From positions 1-33,905 of the forward strand of contig CDMY01000313.1 of assembly GCA_001179505.1 (NCBI GenBank): a stretch of 33,905 nucleotides of DNA. The letters run 5' to 3'. The position numbers and the translations under genes were made by a program. Shown in pieces: positions 9,111 through 20,700 of this stretch (positions are counted from its first letter, which is position 1; each line of letters opens with the position of its first letter). The notes under the pieces are model-generated. The model had not been told where the DNA came from, searched no databases, and was given only the letters and a program-made list of their open reading frames with translations. The DNA is from Vitrella brassicaformis (taxonomy: Eukaryota > Sar > Vitrellaceae).

Positions 9111-10570
9111 TGTGTCGTCTCTCTCTCTCTCTCTCTCTCTTTGTGCCTTCACTCACCTGTTGGCCGATGTCCGTCCATGTCAACAGTGGCAGATCCATCC
9201 CCTCGTTCCTCTTCCCATCATCATGCGGCCGCCTCTCTCCAGCCTCACCGACGAGCAGCTTCTCCCCCACAACTCGCCGAAAAGTCGCCAGGAAGCGGTC
9301 GATCTGAACCGTGTTCTGCTCCACCGTCCTTGGCAATGCCCACAAGCTGAGGCAAGGACTCGGTCGTCAAACAAACGGGACGGCGCGTGTAGCCGCAGAG
9401 CGCCGCGGACGGCGATGACCTTGCGCTTTGCAAAAGAGTTGGCGCCCGACTGCTTGAGGCCGCAATGGTGAGCCATAGAGAGAGATGAGAGTCTGTGACA
9501 CTCGATGTGAAGGAGATGAGCTGATGGTCGTCGGCTGGTGACGCTGGTGGCTGGGACTGGAAGTCGTCCTTTGCCGCCTCGTATAAGGCACTCCCTCGGC
9601 TTCATGGCGCCCGAAAGGGAGCCGAATGACTCAGTGCCGTCGCAGCTGGTGTCATCATCGGTCACGTCGTTGGGTGAGTGGCTGACGAAGAGCAGCCGAC
9701 GAAGAGTGGCCGACGCGGGATGGGGCGGCCGGGGCCGTCGAGGGTGTGGATGCGCCTGGAGGAGTGGGGCAACAAGGGGGGCGGCATCAGGGGGGTCTTC
9801 TGGGTCTTCCCGTAAGGTGAGTGGGTGGCCGCTAGATGATGAAACAGTCGGTCGAAGAGCTGCCTGTGCACCCTGGCAAACACACGCAGACGGGGAGGGA
9901 AGGCATGATACTGACCGCTTGTGGCACTGTGATGGCGTGATGTGTGCATTCTGACCTATAGCTGAGCTGCATCTTGACGAGATGGTTGTGTACGCCCTGC
10001 AGGAAGCAAAGAGATAAGGAAGGGATAGCACATACATGCCCGTGAGTGTTTGTCTGCGTGTGGAATACCTGCAGGCGCGTTGGGGTTGATGCCAGTGACA
10101 AGCAAAGGTACTCAATTGTTCTGCCAAAATAGACGCACATACCAATCTATCAGCTGTCGTCATGTGTGTCCCCTCCTCGGCTCACCAAGCGAAACGTGTG
10201 GACTTCGCCCCTGTGTGCCATCTATGTGTGTGTGTGATGATTGCAAAAGCGAGCAAAGAAACGGAGGGGCGAACCTCCCAACAAAACAGATGACCTGCCC
10301 GTGACCTAATCACCCTTCCCGGCCCCCATCACTCAAAACCCATTCCCTCAAAGCGGGAAACCGAGAAACTGACTGGGGGGCAAGGCAGTCGATCGTCCGA
10401 AGCAGAAGCAGCCGATTCTCACTGTGCCTTCCCCTTCTCTCTCACTCACCCATTGCCCTTCAGTCAGGCTGAGCCTGCTCATCACTGCACCTCATACAAC
10501 CACACGGATGTAACTTCACCGAAGCCCTTCCCCACCCCCCACTCACTCAGGTTCAGGCTGGCCACCACCA

Positions 10571-10594
10571 GACAGACAGACAGACAGACAGACA
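10571..10594. repeat. (GACA)n microsatellite
   Basis: Six tandem GACA units. Similar tetranucleotide tracts occur at 16381-16422, 18243-18285 and 20933-20965, some of them inside introns. Confidence 0.9.
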
Positions 10595-10697
10595 TACGGG
10601 CGGACGACAAGGCACGCAAACAGACAGGCAGAAAGGCAGCCGTCAAGAGCTCCTTCCAGCCACATGCAGCGCAGCCACACACAACTACACACCACAA

Positions 10698-10734
10698 ATG
10701 GGAATGCACAAATCGTATGGGAATGCACAAATCG
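10698..10734. repeat. Two-copy 18-base tandem repeat
   Basis: ATGGGAATGCACAAATCG occurs at 10698-10715 and 10717-10734, separated by one base. Confidence 0.9.
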
Positions 10735-10974
10735 CACGAGAAGCGAAGTAGCAGGCCCATCAGTGCATTGCACTGATTCGGCCCGGTCAGTCAGTCAAAT
10801 TAACCACTCAGCCCAGCCCAGCCCATCGACAACGTACACGTCACCCTTCCCCCTGCCCTGCCACCCATCCCATCCGCCCATCCATCAGTCCAAATATCAA
10901 AAACAGCGGTGCCAACACTCGACCGACGCACCAGCACCCACACGCACCAAGCCCCTCTCCCCTTCCAGCGCGCC

Positions 10975-13816
10975 TCACCTGGCGCAGCATTTGGACCGTC
11001 GGCCCGCCCTCGCCTCTCTCGCCGGCAGGGGAAGCCTGGCAGGCTGCGGTGGGGGGAGCTGTGGCAGCCAAACCGGCGGCCGCGGAACCATCTGCGACGA
11101 GACGAGATGCCGCGGGAGGAAGTGGATGTGGGAGGGAGGATGCCCGATGAGGGGAGGGGGGATGAGGGGAGGGGGCGGGCTGACGGGCACAGGTCGTGCA
11201 GCGGCAGGAGCGGCAGAAGCCGGAGATGGCCGAACAGGTTGTGGCATGGCCGGAGGCGGCATGATGGGGGTCTCCTGCGGAATGAGGTCACTGTCTTGGT
11301 CCTCCAGGTCTTCCGCCTCAGCCCTCCCACGCATCCTCATGGCTGAAACGGTCTGCCGGAGCCTGCTGATGGTCTCTTCGGACTCAATCCTGGCGAGCAA
11401 GCAAGGGCGGTATGAAAAATCGGTGTGTTCTTACTGGCTGACTAACCGACTGACCTTTCGACCTCCAGCGAAGTGCGTGCGTCCCGGAGTTGGCTGCGCG
11501 TCTCCTGCAGGGTGTCACGAACCGCCTGCAGCTCCCGCTCGTGCGCCCCCTGCAGCTCCTCCACGTCACCATGGAACGCCGCCTGAAACGGACATGCAGA
11601 GAGCAAAAGGAAAGACGAATAATACACATCCGTGAGCGGATTGATGTGTCCCATCCACCCACGCACCTGCATCTCGTTGAGCTCCTCGTCTTGCTCAGCC
11701 AGACGGTTCTGCAGGCGGGCGATGCTTGCCCTCATGGCCAGCCTCACCACAGCCTGCAGGCCGCTCCACGCACCCTGCAGCTGGCGCCGCTGCGGGGCCT
11801 GCAGGCTGCTGGCCAGGCGGAGGGGGGCCGTCTCGTCCTTGGCGAGTCGCAGCTCGTTGGCAAGACGCATGGTGGCTGTGGTGGCGCCCCGATGGGCCGT
11901 CTGCAGCCGCTCCAACTCCTGCGTCTTGGCCGCCAGCGCCTTGCCGAGCTCGCCCTTCTCCTGCACCAGCCGGCTGAAGCACCCATCACACAGAAAAGCA
12001 TAGCAGCATACAAGTCATGTGCTCAAGATGTGGTAGGTACCTACCGGATTGCGTCGTCGCGCTGGTTGACGTCGTCCGACAGCTCTCTGCGCCGCCGACT
12101 GGCGAGGTCGAGTCGACTCTCCAGCTCCCTGTCAGTTGACACAAAGCCAACAAGACAAAGAGCACATCCATCCATCCATCCATGGACGATGCAGCTGTGT
12201 CGTTTCGTCGTTCGTTATCACTCACTCGCACTGGGCCTTGTGCTCGTGCAGCTCCGCCTGGTGCCGCCGTGTGGCCTGCTCCATGGCGGCGTTGAGGTCG
12301 CGGTGAGCCTCCTCCAGCCCCCTGAAGTTACAGAGTCAAGCAAAAGGCAAGGAAAGGATGACGCCACGTCAGCTTGCGTGAATGCATCGTTGTGGAGCTT
12401 ACCAGAGCTCGTATTTGACCTCCATGAGCTCCTTGTGGTGCTCTCGGCGGGCTGTCGTCAGCTCACTGCGGACGGCCTCGAGCTCCCTGACGAAATACAC
12501 AGTGATGAAGATGAAGCGCACACTGTTAATTTTAATGTGTCTGCGCTGCCTACCGCTGCAGTGCGCTCTCGTCTTAGAGCCTGGCGAGCTCGTCTTTCAA
12601 CTTGTTGAGCTCGGACCTGCAACACAACACACCACAGCAAGAGATGGATGACTCCGTTTCGACCAAATGGGACAGGGGGAGACTGCTCGTGGGTGGACGA
12701 TTCTCTCACGTACTCACTGACACCAGGAGAGAACACACAACACACAAAGAAGGACACAAATGACATTTCTCTCTGTTTTCGTATCCAATTGGCTTACTGC
12801 AATGTGGCGCACAGCTGGCTGTCAGCCTCTTGGTCCTCGTGCTCGTGCTCGTAGGCCACCAGAAGCCGCCGCAGCTCCTCGACTCGGCTCTCGCACACAG
12901 CCGTCTTGCCCCTCGCCCTCCGCAGCTCGCCCCTCGCCCTCCGCAGCTCCTTGCGCAGCCTCGAGTTGGCGACTCGCAGGTGCTGCCGGGCTTCGTACTC
13001 CCCCCAGTCGTACGAAGCCCAGTCATCCTCCTCATCGTCGCCCTCGTCGGGCCGCTGCCACTCGTCGGAGCCCTCATGCTGCCCGCCTCCCTCCCGGCTG
13101 CTTGTCCCACCATCCGTCCTGCTGCTGCCCGTCATCACCGGGTGTGAGGGGAGGGATGGGGGAGGGGCGGGAGCGTCGTACGACGCCCCAGCAGACGGTG
13201 GCGATGACGGGTGGGGCGCCGATGCAGTGGCGCCGTCTGCCGTGGGAGCGGCTGGGGCGCCAGGTGAGAGTGCGGCAGGGGGTGCGGGTGCCTCGTGGTG
13301 GGTCTGGGCCGCATGCTGGGCAACAATGTGCCTGAGCATCTGCCACCCCTCGTCAGTCAGGCCCGCCATCTGCTGCATGAGCCGTGTTGTGGGCGGATGG
13401 GTGTAGACGGCCTCCGCTGCTGGGTGGTGCGTTGGGGAGGGGAGGGAGAGGGGAAGGGGCGAGGCGTCAGAGGCGGATGAGGGTGCGATGGCGGCAAGAG
13501 GGGTCGAGTCATCATGCGAGGGTCCAGGATGGGACGGCATGATGCCCAGAAACTGACATTCATCGACAGGAACACACGAGAGGTGATTCCACTGTCTGAA
13601 ATGAAAGAGTTCTGCCTATTGTGTTCCGTTGCGCACCTCCCGGTCTTCGTCTTGCTCGTCGGGACCGATTGCTCGCACGGGCGCTGGCGCTGGGTGCTGA
13701 TCTCCACTGCGGCTGTGCTGCATCATGTCCTGGGCGGCGTCTGGCTGATCCGGGCTCGCATTGTTGTCACTGTCATGGCGTCGAAAGCGGCTGGACGGCT
13801 CAGCGTGCTTCTTCAT
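10975..13816 (-). CDS. Long coiled-coil protein with acidic/Pro-rich N-terminus and Pro-rich tail
   Basis: Exons in order: 13816-13637, 13552-12798, 12616-12554, 12486-12403, 12321-12226, 12128-12045, 11973-11667, 11582-11455, 11389-10975; every junction is phase-consistent. The N-terminal third is low-complexity (Ser/Pro/Ala, then an acidic GDDEEDDWASYDWGEYEAR). From about residue 240, heptad-rich coiled coil runs through exons 3-8 (RVEELRRLLVAYEHEHEDQ, SELNKLKDELARL, RLQNRLAEQDEELNEMQ). The last exon ends in a Pro-rich tail. No enzymatic domain is recognised; a structural or scaffold role is inference. The 63-nt exon 3 carries an in-frame TAA at 12576-12574. Including it gives about 325 residues; skipping it preserves frame and gives a ~680-residue protein. 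A GTGAGG at the terminal TGA (10978-10973) could instead be a donor to an unseen exon. Divergent from the BTB-TLDc gene at 13948. Confidence 0.7.
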
Positions 13817-13947
13817 CGAAACTCAACAATTTCCCGGCTTAGCTCGCAACTGAGGCGCGCAGACCGAAACCGCTGCTGCAGGGGCGCAGGCGTGTGATCA
13901 GAATCTTTCGTTCAAGCTCAGCCACTGACTCATCCCTGTGCGTCGTG
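13817..13947. promoter_or_regulatory. Short divergent intergenic region
   Basis: Only 131 bases separate the start codons of the minus-strand coiled-coil gene and the plus-strand BTB-TLDc copy 2, so their promoters must overlap. No TATA-like or other recognisable element was identified. Confidence 0.55.
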
Positions 13948-15928
13948 ATGCTCGAGTTGATTGGCGGATGCGACACCATCGATGGCGACTTCGATGCGTC
14001 AATCGAGCGGCTCACGATGGCCAAGAGGGCGCTGACGGATGAGATCTCGCGGCTTGTTGCTTCGCGAGGCGGCGTGTCGCACCTTGCCGAGACCATTGGC
14101 GAGATGCTCGTCAATGCAGGTGTGCAGGGGAGGGGCCACGTGGGGTGTCCCAGTGATGATGTGATTGTCTGTGTTGGTCGTCGTGTGTGTATCGAACGAT
14201 CAGGTGGCGTGGTGTTCCCTGTTTCCCGTCGTGCGCTTCTTCTCCCCTGCATGAAGCATCGCTACATCTCGGTCCTGCTGATGCACTTCTCTGACGGCCT
14301 CCCGCGAGATGCCGACGGCCATGTCTATCTGGAGACCTCACCTGCATACTTTGAGGCTTTGCTGGACGAGCTGACACTCTACGAGACTGGCCGCACCAAC
14401 ACCGTTGACCTCCCGCCGTCCAAGGCGGCCGACCCGGCTTACAGCGAGTACCACTCCCTGTTCATGCGCGAGCTGCCATCCTTCTCAGCTCCGACACACA
14501 GCAGCCGCGGTGCCGCCACGACCAAGGCGGTCGATGGCGCATGCGACGAGAAGGCCCTAGCGGATGTCATCCAGACGTCGCTGAGCGACCTGGAAAAGGT
14601 CATGAAGAGGCTCACGCGGCGCAGGGAGGAGGTGGTCCGATTCCTCTCGGCCATGGAGCCCTTCATGAAGGGCCAAGACGACACTGGAGACGACCTGGCG
14701 GTGCTGAGTCTGAACGTCCTCGGCCGGCAGGTCGTCATCCAGAGGCGCACGCTGTTGCGATTGGGAGCCGACCATCCCCTGCTGACACGATTCTCAAAGT
14801 GGGCACACGCACAAAGGGCAGACGGGGCAGCACAGCAGGTCACGTTGGGTGCCTTCGGGTGTCTATGTGTGGTTGTGCAGTACTCCGCCTCGCTGGGGCG
14901 ATCGCCGTGTGCGTCAGACCCCCACCAAGCACTTCGTCAACACAGTCGAGTTCGCTCGGCGATGCGCCTGCATGCCCAAGGACCAGCTCATCCGGCCCCC
15001 GCTGATGGACGAGAGCGAGCGTGAGCTCTTCAAAGAAGATTTGGCGATGTATGGGCTCACTTACTCGCCAATCCTGGACCTGCCGGCCGGCCAGGAGTGG
15101 GTCATGCAGTCGACAGAGGAGTGGGTGGCCGTCCTCGACCTAATGGACAGGCCCACATGCAGACCATCGCTGCTCTTCAAGTGGGCTGGGGACTCACGAA
15201 GGCTCCACGATCTTGAATGGAAGCGGCTTTCCCTTGTTTGTCAGGTCTGGCAGTGACGGTGGTGACTTCGGCACGCTGCTGCAGAAGGTGGGCGACGCGA
15301 GCGGTCTGCTGTTCCTCGTCAGCCACAACGATACACACCGATTCGGCGCTTTCGTCGACGGACAACTCAAGCCGCCCAGCACACGGACCAATAAATACAA
15401 GGTGCCCTCCTTCCTCATTTCGATCAGCGGGGCATACTCTCGGCCGACCAAGGTGCCCATCCCCGAGGCCAGACAGGTGGTCGAGGTCGCCAGCCGCGAC
15501 GCGTTCATGAAAGCTAGAAATGCGGACTCACGTGGCAAGGTGTTAAGAGGGGAGGGGGGGAAGAACAAAGCAGCACAAACAGAAGGACACGGCTATTACA
15601 TTACTGCGGACAGTTGTATTTGAGTGACGGGTACCTGTGGCTTGCGTGGGCCACCCCCGGCCCGGCAGATGACGTCCGAAGCATGCATCAGTGGGTCAAG
15701 AAGGAGGACTTGCCCGACAAGGACTACCTCGGCCAATTCAACGACCACAACGACGAATGCACACTGGCGGGAGACTGGTACTTCACCGCCAAGGAGATGG
15801 AGATATGGCACATCGAGACCGCCAGGGGTGGTTGGTTTGAAGAGGCAGCACCGCACGCTGCTGTCGAGGTCGGGTCGAGGAAGCCGAAGGGTTTCATCAG
15901 CTGGCTGTGGCGGCGGGGAGATGAATAA
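13948..15928 (+). CDS. BTB/POZ-TLDc domain protein, copy 2
   Basis: Exons 13948-14119, 14204-14798, 14881-15180, 15245-15539 and 15614-15928 give 558 residues. An N-terminal helix (SIERLTMAKRALTDEISRL) leads into the BTB fold (about 52-120: GGVVFPVSRRALLLPCM, LMHFSDGLPRDADGHVYLE). A Ser/Asp-containing linker and helical region (KVMKRLTRRREEVVRFLSAM) follow. The TLDc-type domain (about 350-525) contains GSDGGDF, LLFLVSHNDTHRFGAF, FLISISGAYSRPTKV and FTAKEMEIWHIE. A ~37-residue C-terminal extension ending in WLWRRGDE is absent from copy 1. Intron positions in the TLDc half match copy 1, but copy 1 has two extra introns in the linker. The first intron (14120-14203) is 84 nt with no in-frame stop, so a retained form would add 28 residues inside the BTB strand region; splicing is better supported by alignment to copy 1. 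Confidence 0.85.
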
Positions 15929-16983
15929 GTAGATGGCCGATAGTTGCGCGTGGATGCGTGGTAGGGGCCTGGCAGTCCTCCTGGTTGAGTGTGTGTGTGT
16001 GAGTGTGTTTTTCGTGCGAGTCGACCGTGGCATTAGTCGTTTTTGGCTCTCTGACCCTCCCGTGGCCTCTATAAGTACTCTCTCATGGTTTTTGCTGGCG
16101 TGAACGGGGGAAGGGTCAGAAAGCGGGCCCATGTCCGTCTGCCTGTCTGTCTGTCTGACTGACTGTGTGTATGCGCGACAGACAACAGGTGACACCGACC
16201 AGTGGTTTATTTCGCCGTCTGCATATCTGTGGAAGTGTGTCTTCCTTTGCCTCACCTGCCGTGTGTGTACAGTAAATATATCGACACGACGTGCCCCTGC
16301 GTGGCTCCATCCACCCATCCGTTCATCCGATGATCCGCCGTGCTTGTGTGTGTCCGTGTGGTGACATGTCTTGTATCGCGACTGACAGACTGACAGACAG
16401 ACAGGCAGGCAGACAGACAGACCGGTCGGTCCGTCCAAAAATACATTCATGGATGAACAGATGGATGGATAGATGGATTCTCAGTCGATGGCCATGTTGG
16501 TGTGGGTCTCATGATCGACCACTCTGCATATCAACGGGACGGTGCGGCAGCAGTCAATTTATCAATCAATCAATCTGCTGCTGGCCCGACACACTGCATG
16601 ATGGCGCATTGGCAGTGAGTGCAGTGAGTGAATCGCGGGATATGTATGTGTGTGTCTCTCTCCGTCCGGCACTAGATGTGCTTGTTAACGAAGTCTTTAA
16701 CTTCCTCCGTGTCCGTTCATTCTTTGGGCCTCAGAGGCTGCGCACGGCGCAATAGCAAATCGAAGAGGGAGGCAGGAGATTCTCTTGCAAACCAGCAAAG
16801 GTGGCTGTCTGTCTGGCTGTTTGGCTGTATGGCCATGGGAGAGAGGGAGAGAAACATGTCATACGAGAGGGGCCGTGTATGTCTGTGTGTGTGTGTGCGC
16901 GCGTATTTCTCGCCTCTCGCTTTAATTGTCTGCCCGCCGTTTCCATGCCGCAGTCCATTCCCGAGGGGCCGTGTGTGTGTTGT
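15929..16983. other. Intergenic, microsatellite-rich
   Basis: Contains (TG)n, (TGTC)n and (GACA)n tracts and short ATCAATCA repeats near 16560. No gene or RNA recognised. Confidence 0.5.
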
Positions 16984-17147
16984 GCAGCTGACGCAGCATG
17001 CATCAGTGGGTCGAGAAGGACGACCTTCCCGATGGCTACCTCGGCCAACGCAACGACAACGGCGAAGAGACCATTTTGCCTCCAATGAGATCGCAATCTA
17101 TCACGTGAGTGCCTTCACTGCGTGATCTTCAGGTGAAGTCGGGCTGA
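16984..17147 (+). pseudogene. TLDc gene fragment (third copy, 3' end only)
   Basis: Positions 16994-17070 nearly match the penultimate exon of BTB-TLDc copy 1 (7409-7480): HQWVEKDDLPDGYLGQRNDN is readable. The following 'GILAGGWDF' stretch is deleted, breaking the frame. The final-intron donor CACGTGAG (17101-17108) and the last exon (CAG then GTGAAGTCGGGCTGA, ending 17147) are still recognisable. The downstream ~150 bases also match the 3' flank of copy 1. Upstream BTB and most TLDc exons are missing, so this is a decayed partial duplicate closest to copy 1, even though it lies nearer copy 2. Confidence 0.8.
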
Positions 17148-17413
17148 GTGAGTGAGAAGAGGAGCCATTGCGATGACGACAGCAGCGGCAGAGATGTATG
17201 GCCTCACACACATGTCGACATGTGCGTTGATTGATGGACGGACCTTCATGTGTGTGTCGTCGTTTGCATGTCTCATCAATTTTGACCCACACGCGGCTCC
17301 CTCGTGGAAAGTGAATCGAGAAAACACAAGAAGCCGAGAGAAAGCTGAGCTGTGTCTCACACACCACGCAGCACCGTATAAGGGATACACACACACATAC
17401 ACACACACACACA

Positions 17414-17438
17414 CCATTCTGGTCACAGAGACCAGTGA
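17414..17438. repeat. 25-base dispersed repeat with short hairpin (mate at 979-1003)
   Basis: Identical over 25 bases to 979-1003. Both contain CTGGTC-ACAGA-GACCAG, a 6-bp stem with a 5-base loop, and are followed by GTGAGTGA-like sequence. Origin unknown. Confidence 0.85.
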
Positions 17439-17464
17439 GTGAATGTCAATGGGTCAGTGTCACG

Positions 17465-17493
17465 GCCTCTGCCCATGACGTGTCGGCAGAGGC
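17465..17493. other. Perfect 9-bp stem hairpin
   Basis: GCCTCTGCC (17465-17473) and GGCAGAGGC (17485-17493) flank an 11-base loop containing TGACGTG. It lies 27 bases beyond the dispersed repeat, in otherwise gene-free sequence. Role unknown. Confidence 0.6.
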
Positions 17494-17706
17494 GGGAAAA
17501 CTCACATTTGCCAAACAGCCATATACACACGCGCCCACACCCACACCCACACCCGCGCCCATTGAAAGCAAACCGGACATTCAAACACACTCCCACACAG
17601 ACGGGAACGACACACACACGCCCCGATTAAAGGAACGAGCCAGCAACAAAGAACAACACAGCCTATCTCTCTATGTCTGTCTGTGGGTCCGTCTGTCAAG
17701 ATCGCT

Positions 17707-20700
17707 TCAAAGCCTGACATTGCACTCGAGCAGGGTGTTCTCGAAGGGCTCCAGGGTCACCCGCATCATCCCGTCCGCATCGATGGTGCCCCGCCTGCCC
17801 TTCTTGCCGTCGTCACGGCCGTTAAACACCTTGGACCCTGACCGGCTCGACGGCTGCACACAAAGACACACACAGTCACACTGATGGTGGAGGGGCGTGC
17901 GTGTCATCTGTATGTGAATACTGACCGTTTCGAAGACATCCTTCCAGTCTGCGATGCCGATGAGGGTGCCGGGGATCTGGTCGGTAGACGGGCGGGGGAC
18001 GGATGGACACATAAGGCCTTGTGTGGAAGAGAGTGTGTGTTGTGTGTGTGTGTGTGTGGGGGGGGGGGTGTCACCTGTATGGTGCGTCTGTATTCGGATC
18101 GGTTGAGGATGCCGATGAAGGCCTTGAGCGCCAGGAAACGGCTCATCACACACGTGTGCGTGTCAGCCACCAAGATCTGACAAAAGACGGGAGGGGGAGA
18201 AAGGAACCAATGTCATCAGATACAGCATCTCTCTCTCTCTCTCTGTGTCTGTGTGTCTGTCCGTCCGTCTGTCTGTCTGTCTGTGTGGTTGTTGGTTACT
18301 TTGAAGGAGCCCGTGTGAAGGGCCTTGTGGCTCCTCTTCAGGTAGCAGAGGGTCCTGTAGAGGTGGTAGTGCTCACTGTTCCACTTGGACCTGTCCCACT
18401 CTGATATTAACACACACACACACACCGACCTTCATGTGCGTGTCTGTGTGCCGCTAAATGAGATGACTGACCCATGCAGTATCTGCATCCCTCGAGGCTC
18501 CCCAGCCGCCCCGGTATGCCTATCTCGTCGCCATAGTATATGCTGGGCGTCCCTGGCAGCAGGAACTGGGCTATTATCATCCCTGCACACATACCACACC
18601 ACGCACACAATGAGGACTCCATGACGGCCTGTATGTGTGTGTGTGCGTGTGTGTGTGGGGGGGAGGGGGGGGGGTGTCCGTCAGGTGACCTCTGTAGAGG
18701 TCCCACTGGTAGGCCTCCGGGTGGTTGTGGAATCGGTGGATGTCGTGGCTGCCCATGAGGTTGAACTGCAGCCACTGCAGCTGGTTGGGCAGCCGCAAAA
18801 GGTTCTGCAGGATCTGCTCGGCCACCTGAACACACAGACAGACAGACAGACAGACCGCACCATTTATCCATCTGGACAGGTGCGTGTGTCAGGCCATGTC
18901 AGGTACCTCAGTGCCTGTGGGTGCGGGTGATGTGGGCGCGGCCTCGCCATTGGATGTGAGCAGGGCCGTGAAGTGGTCGGCCTCACCGGCGAACCGACGC
19001 AGTGGCCGGAGGCACCCGAAGTAATTCTGCAGGAGACGACACACACACACGCACACATACGCACACATACGCACACATAGCGACGTGCTGCGGTGCGCCG
19101 TCTGTCGGTGGTACCATTGATGAGTCCCACTGGTCTCCCTGGCAGTACTCAGCATAGTCCTCCCAGTGCTCGCCTGCACACACACACACACAGGCAATGC
19201 CGACAGGCAGGCGCGTTGCTGTGTATGGTATGGTGTCTTGTGCGCCACCACACCGACCGACCGATGATGTATGCGTTTCTCTTCTCGCTCTTGACGGCCG
19301 TCCGCACCGCTCGCCAGATGTCATTGGTGTACTGGTCAGAATCACGCCGACCTGCTCACACACACAACACAACATACAGCATATCATTCACACACACCTG
19401 CGCACGTGCCAGCTCGCATGGCACCTGTTTCCGATCCGACGTCAAACCGCCAGGCGTCGATCCCGAAGCGGATCCAGTGTTTGACGAGGCAGTGGGGGTT
19501 GTGTGGGTCGATGAGCTTCTCGCGCAGCAGGTGGGAGCCGAAATTTAGCTGGGGGAGGGTCTTGACGCCATACCAGCACGCGTAGTCGCCGTTGACATCC
19601 TGACCCAGACAGACAGACAGACAGGCAGACAGTTTAGAAGGATTATTGGCTGCTGGTTCTGGTCCTTACTCGGTAGTAGTATCCGGCTTCCTCTGACATG
19701 GGGTCGGCACAGGCCGTTTTGAACCACTGGTGCTCGAGGCCGGTGTGGTTGATGGACACGTCAAGCATCAGGTACATCCCCGCTCGATGCAAGTCGCCTA
19801 TCAACCGAGCTGAAGACCAAAGACCACACAGCATCCACCATCCATCCATCCACACACACGGATACGGATCTTCCCATACACGGCTACTTACCGAGTGCGT
19901 CATTGCCCCCGATATGCGGCTCGACGTTGAAGTAGTCGGTGCAGTCGTATCGATGAGTGGTGCGGGCAGCGAAGATGGGATTCAGGTACAAAGCGTTCAC
20001 ACCCAGCTCTTTGAAGTAGTCGATCGACTCGCGGATGCCGTCAAGATCGCCGTTGTAGAAGTCCTGACACACGCAGCCGCAGACACTCGTGTGGTGTGGT
20101 CTGCAGCTGGTGCGTGTTCGTTTCGCGTGTGTGCTCACTCACCATGCACCACCCCTCCTTGTACTCGAGCGGCTCCGAGCCCCACTCCATTTCCAACGCG
20201 GGATGGCCGTCGAAGTCATACTCGTTCTGACGCACACCCAGGCCACCCTCCTTCCGCCTACACACACACATACACACACATACACACACCACACGACACC
20301 CACACAGGCAGATGAACAAACGCCTAGGTCCATCCATTTGTCTCACTTCCTGAATCGGTCTGGAAAAATCTGGTAGAAGACGGCGGAGGGGACCCACTCG
20401 GGGTGCTCGAAGTCCGACATGATGAGGAAGTTGAAGGCCTCCGGAGGGTGGATCTTGTGCACGCCCCGCCGCGTGTAGAAGATGAGGCCCTCAGTGGTCT
20501 CCAGCACAAAGTGGTACGACAGTCGGGACTGACGGAAGGTGAACTCACACCTATATTGAGAGCAAGCAAAGAGAGAGAGGTGTGCTGAGTGGGCGAGGGA
20601 GGAGTGGGTAGTGTGCACCTACCTGTAGATGCTGAACACGGTTGTGGTGGCGATGGCGTCGCTGACCAGGTGCATCCGGATGTGGTGCGCTGTGCCATTC

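Larger units (their letters stand above)
9111..10974. other. Intergenic or unresolved region
   Basis: Several minus-strand segments look weakly coding, for example one giving VQIDRFLATFRRVVGEKLL near 9250-9330 and one giving RVHRQLFDRLFHHLAATH near 9810-9870. I could not join them with consistent phases. From about 10300 to 10974 only low-complexity and short repeats are visible. Confidence 0.4.

Noticed and set aside
12554-12616. Reassigned TAA codon in the coiled-coil gene
   Set aside because: Other genes here (lectin, GH13, eIF3c, BTB-TLDc) use TAA, TAG and TGA as normal stops or lack them internally, so a variant code is not supported.
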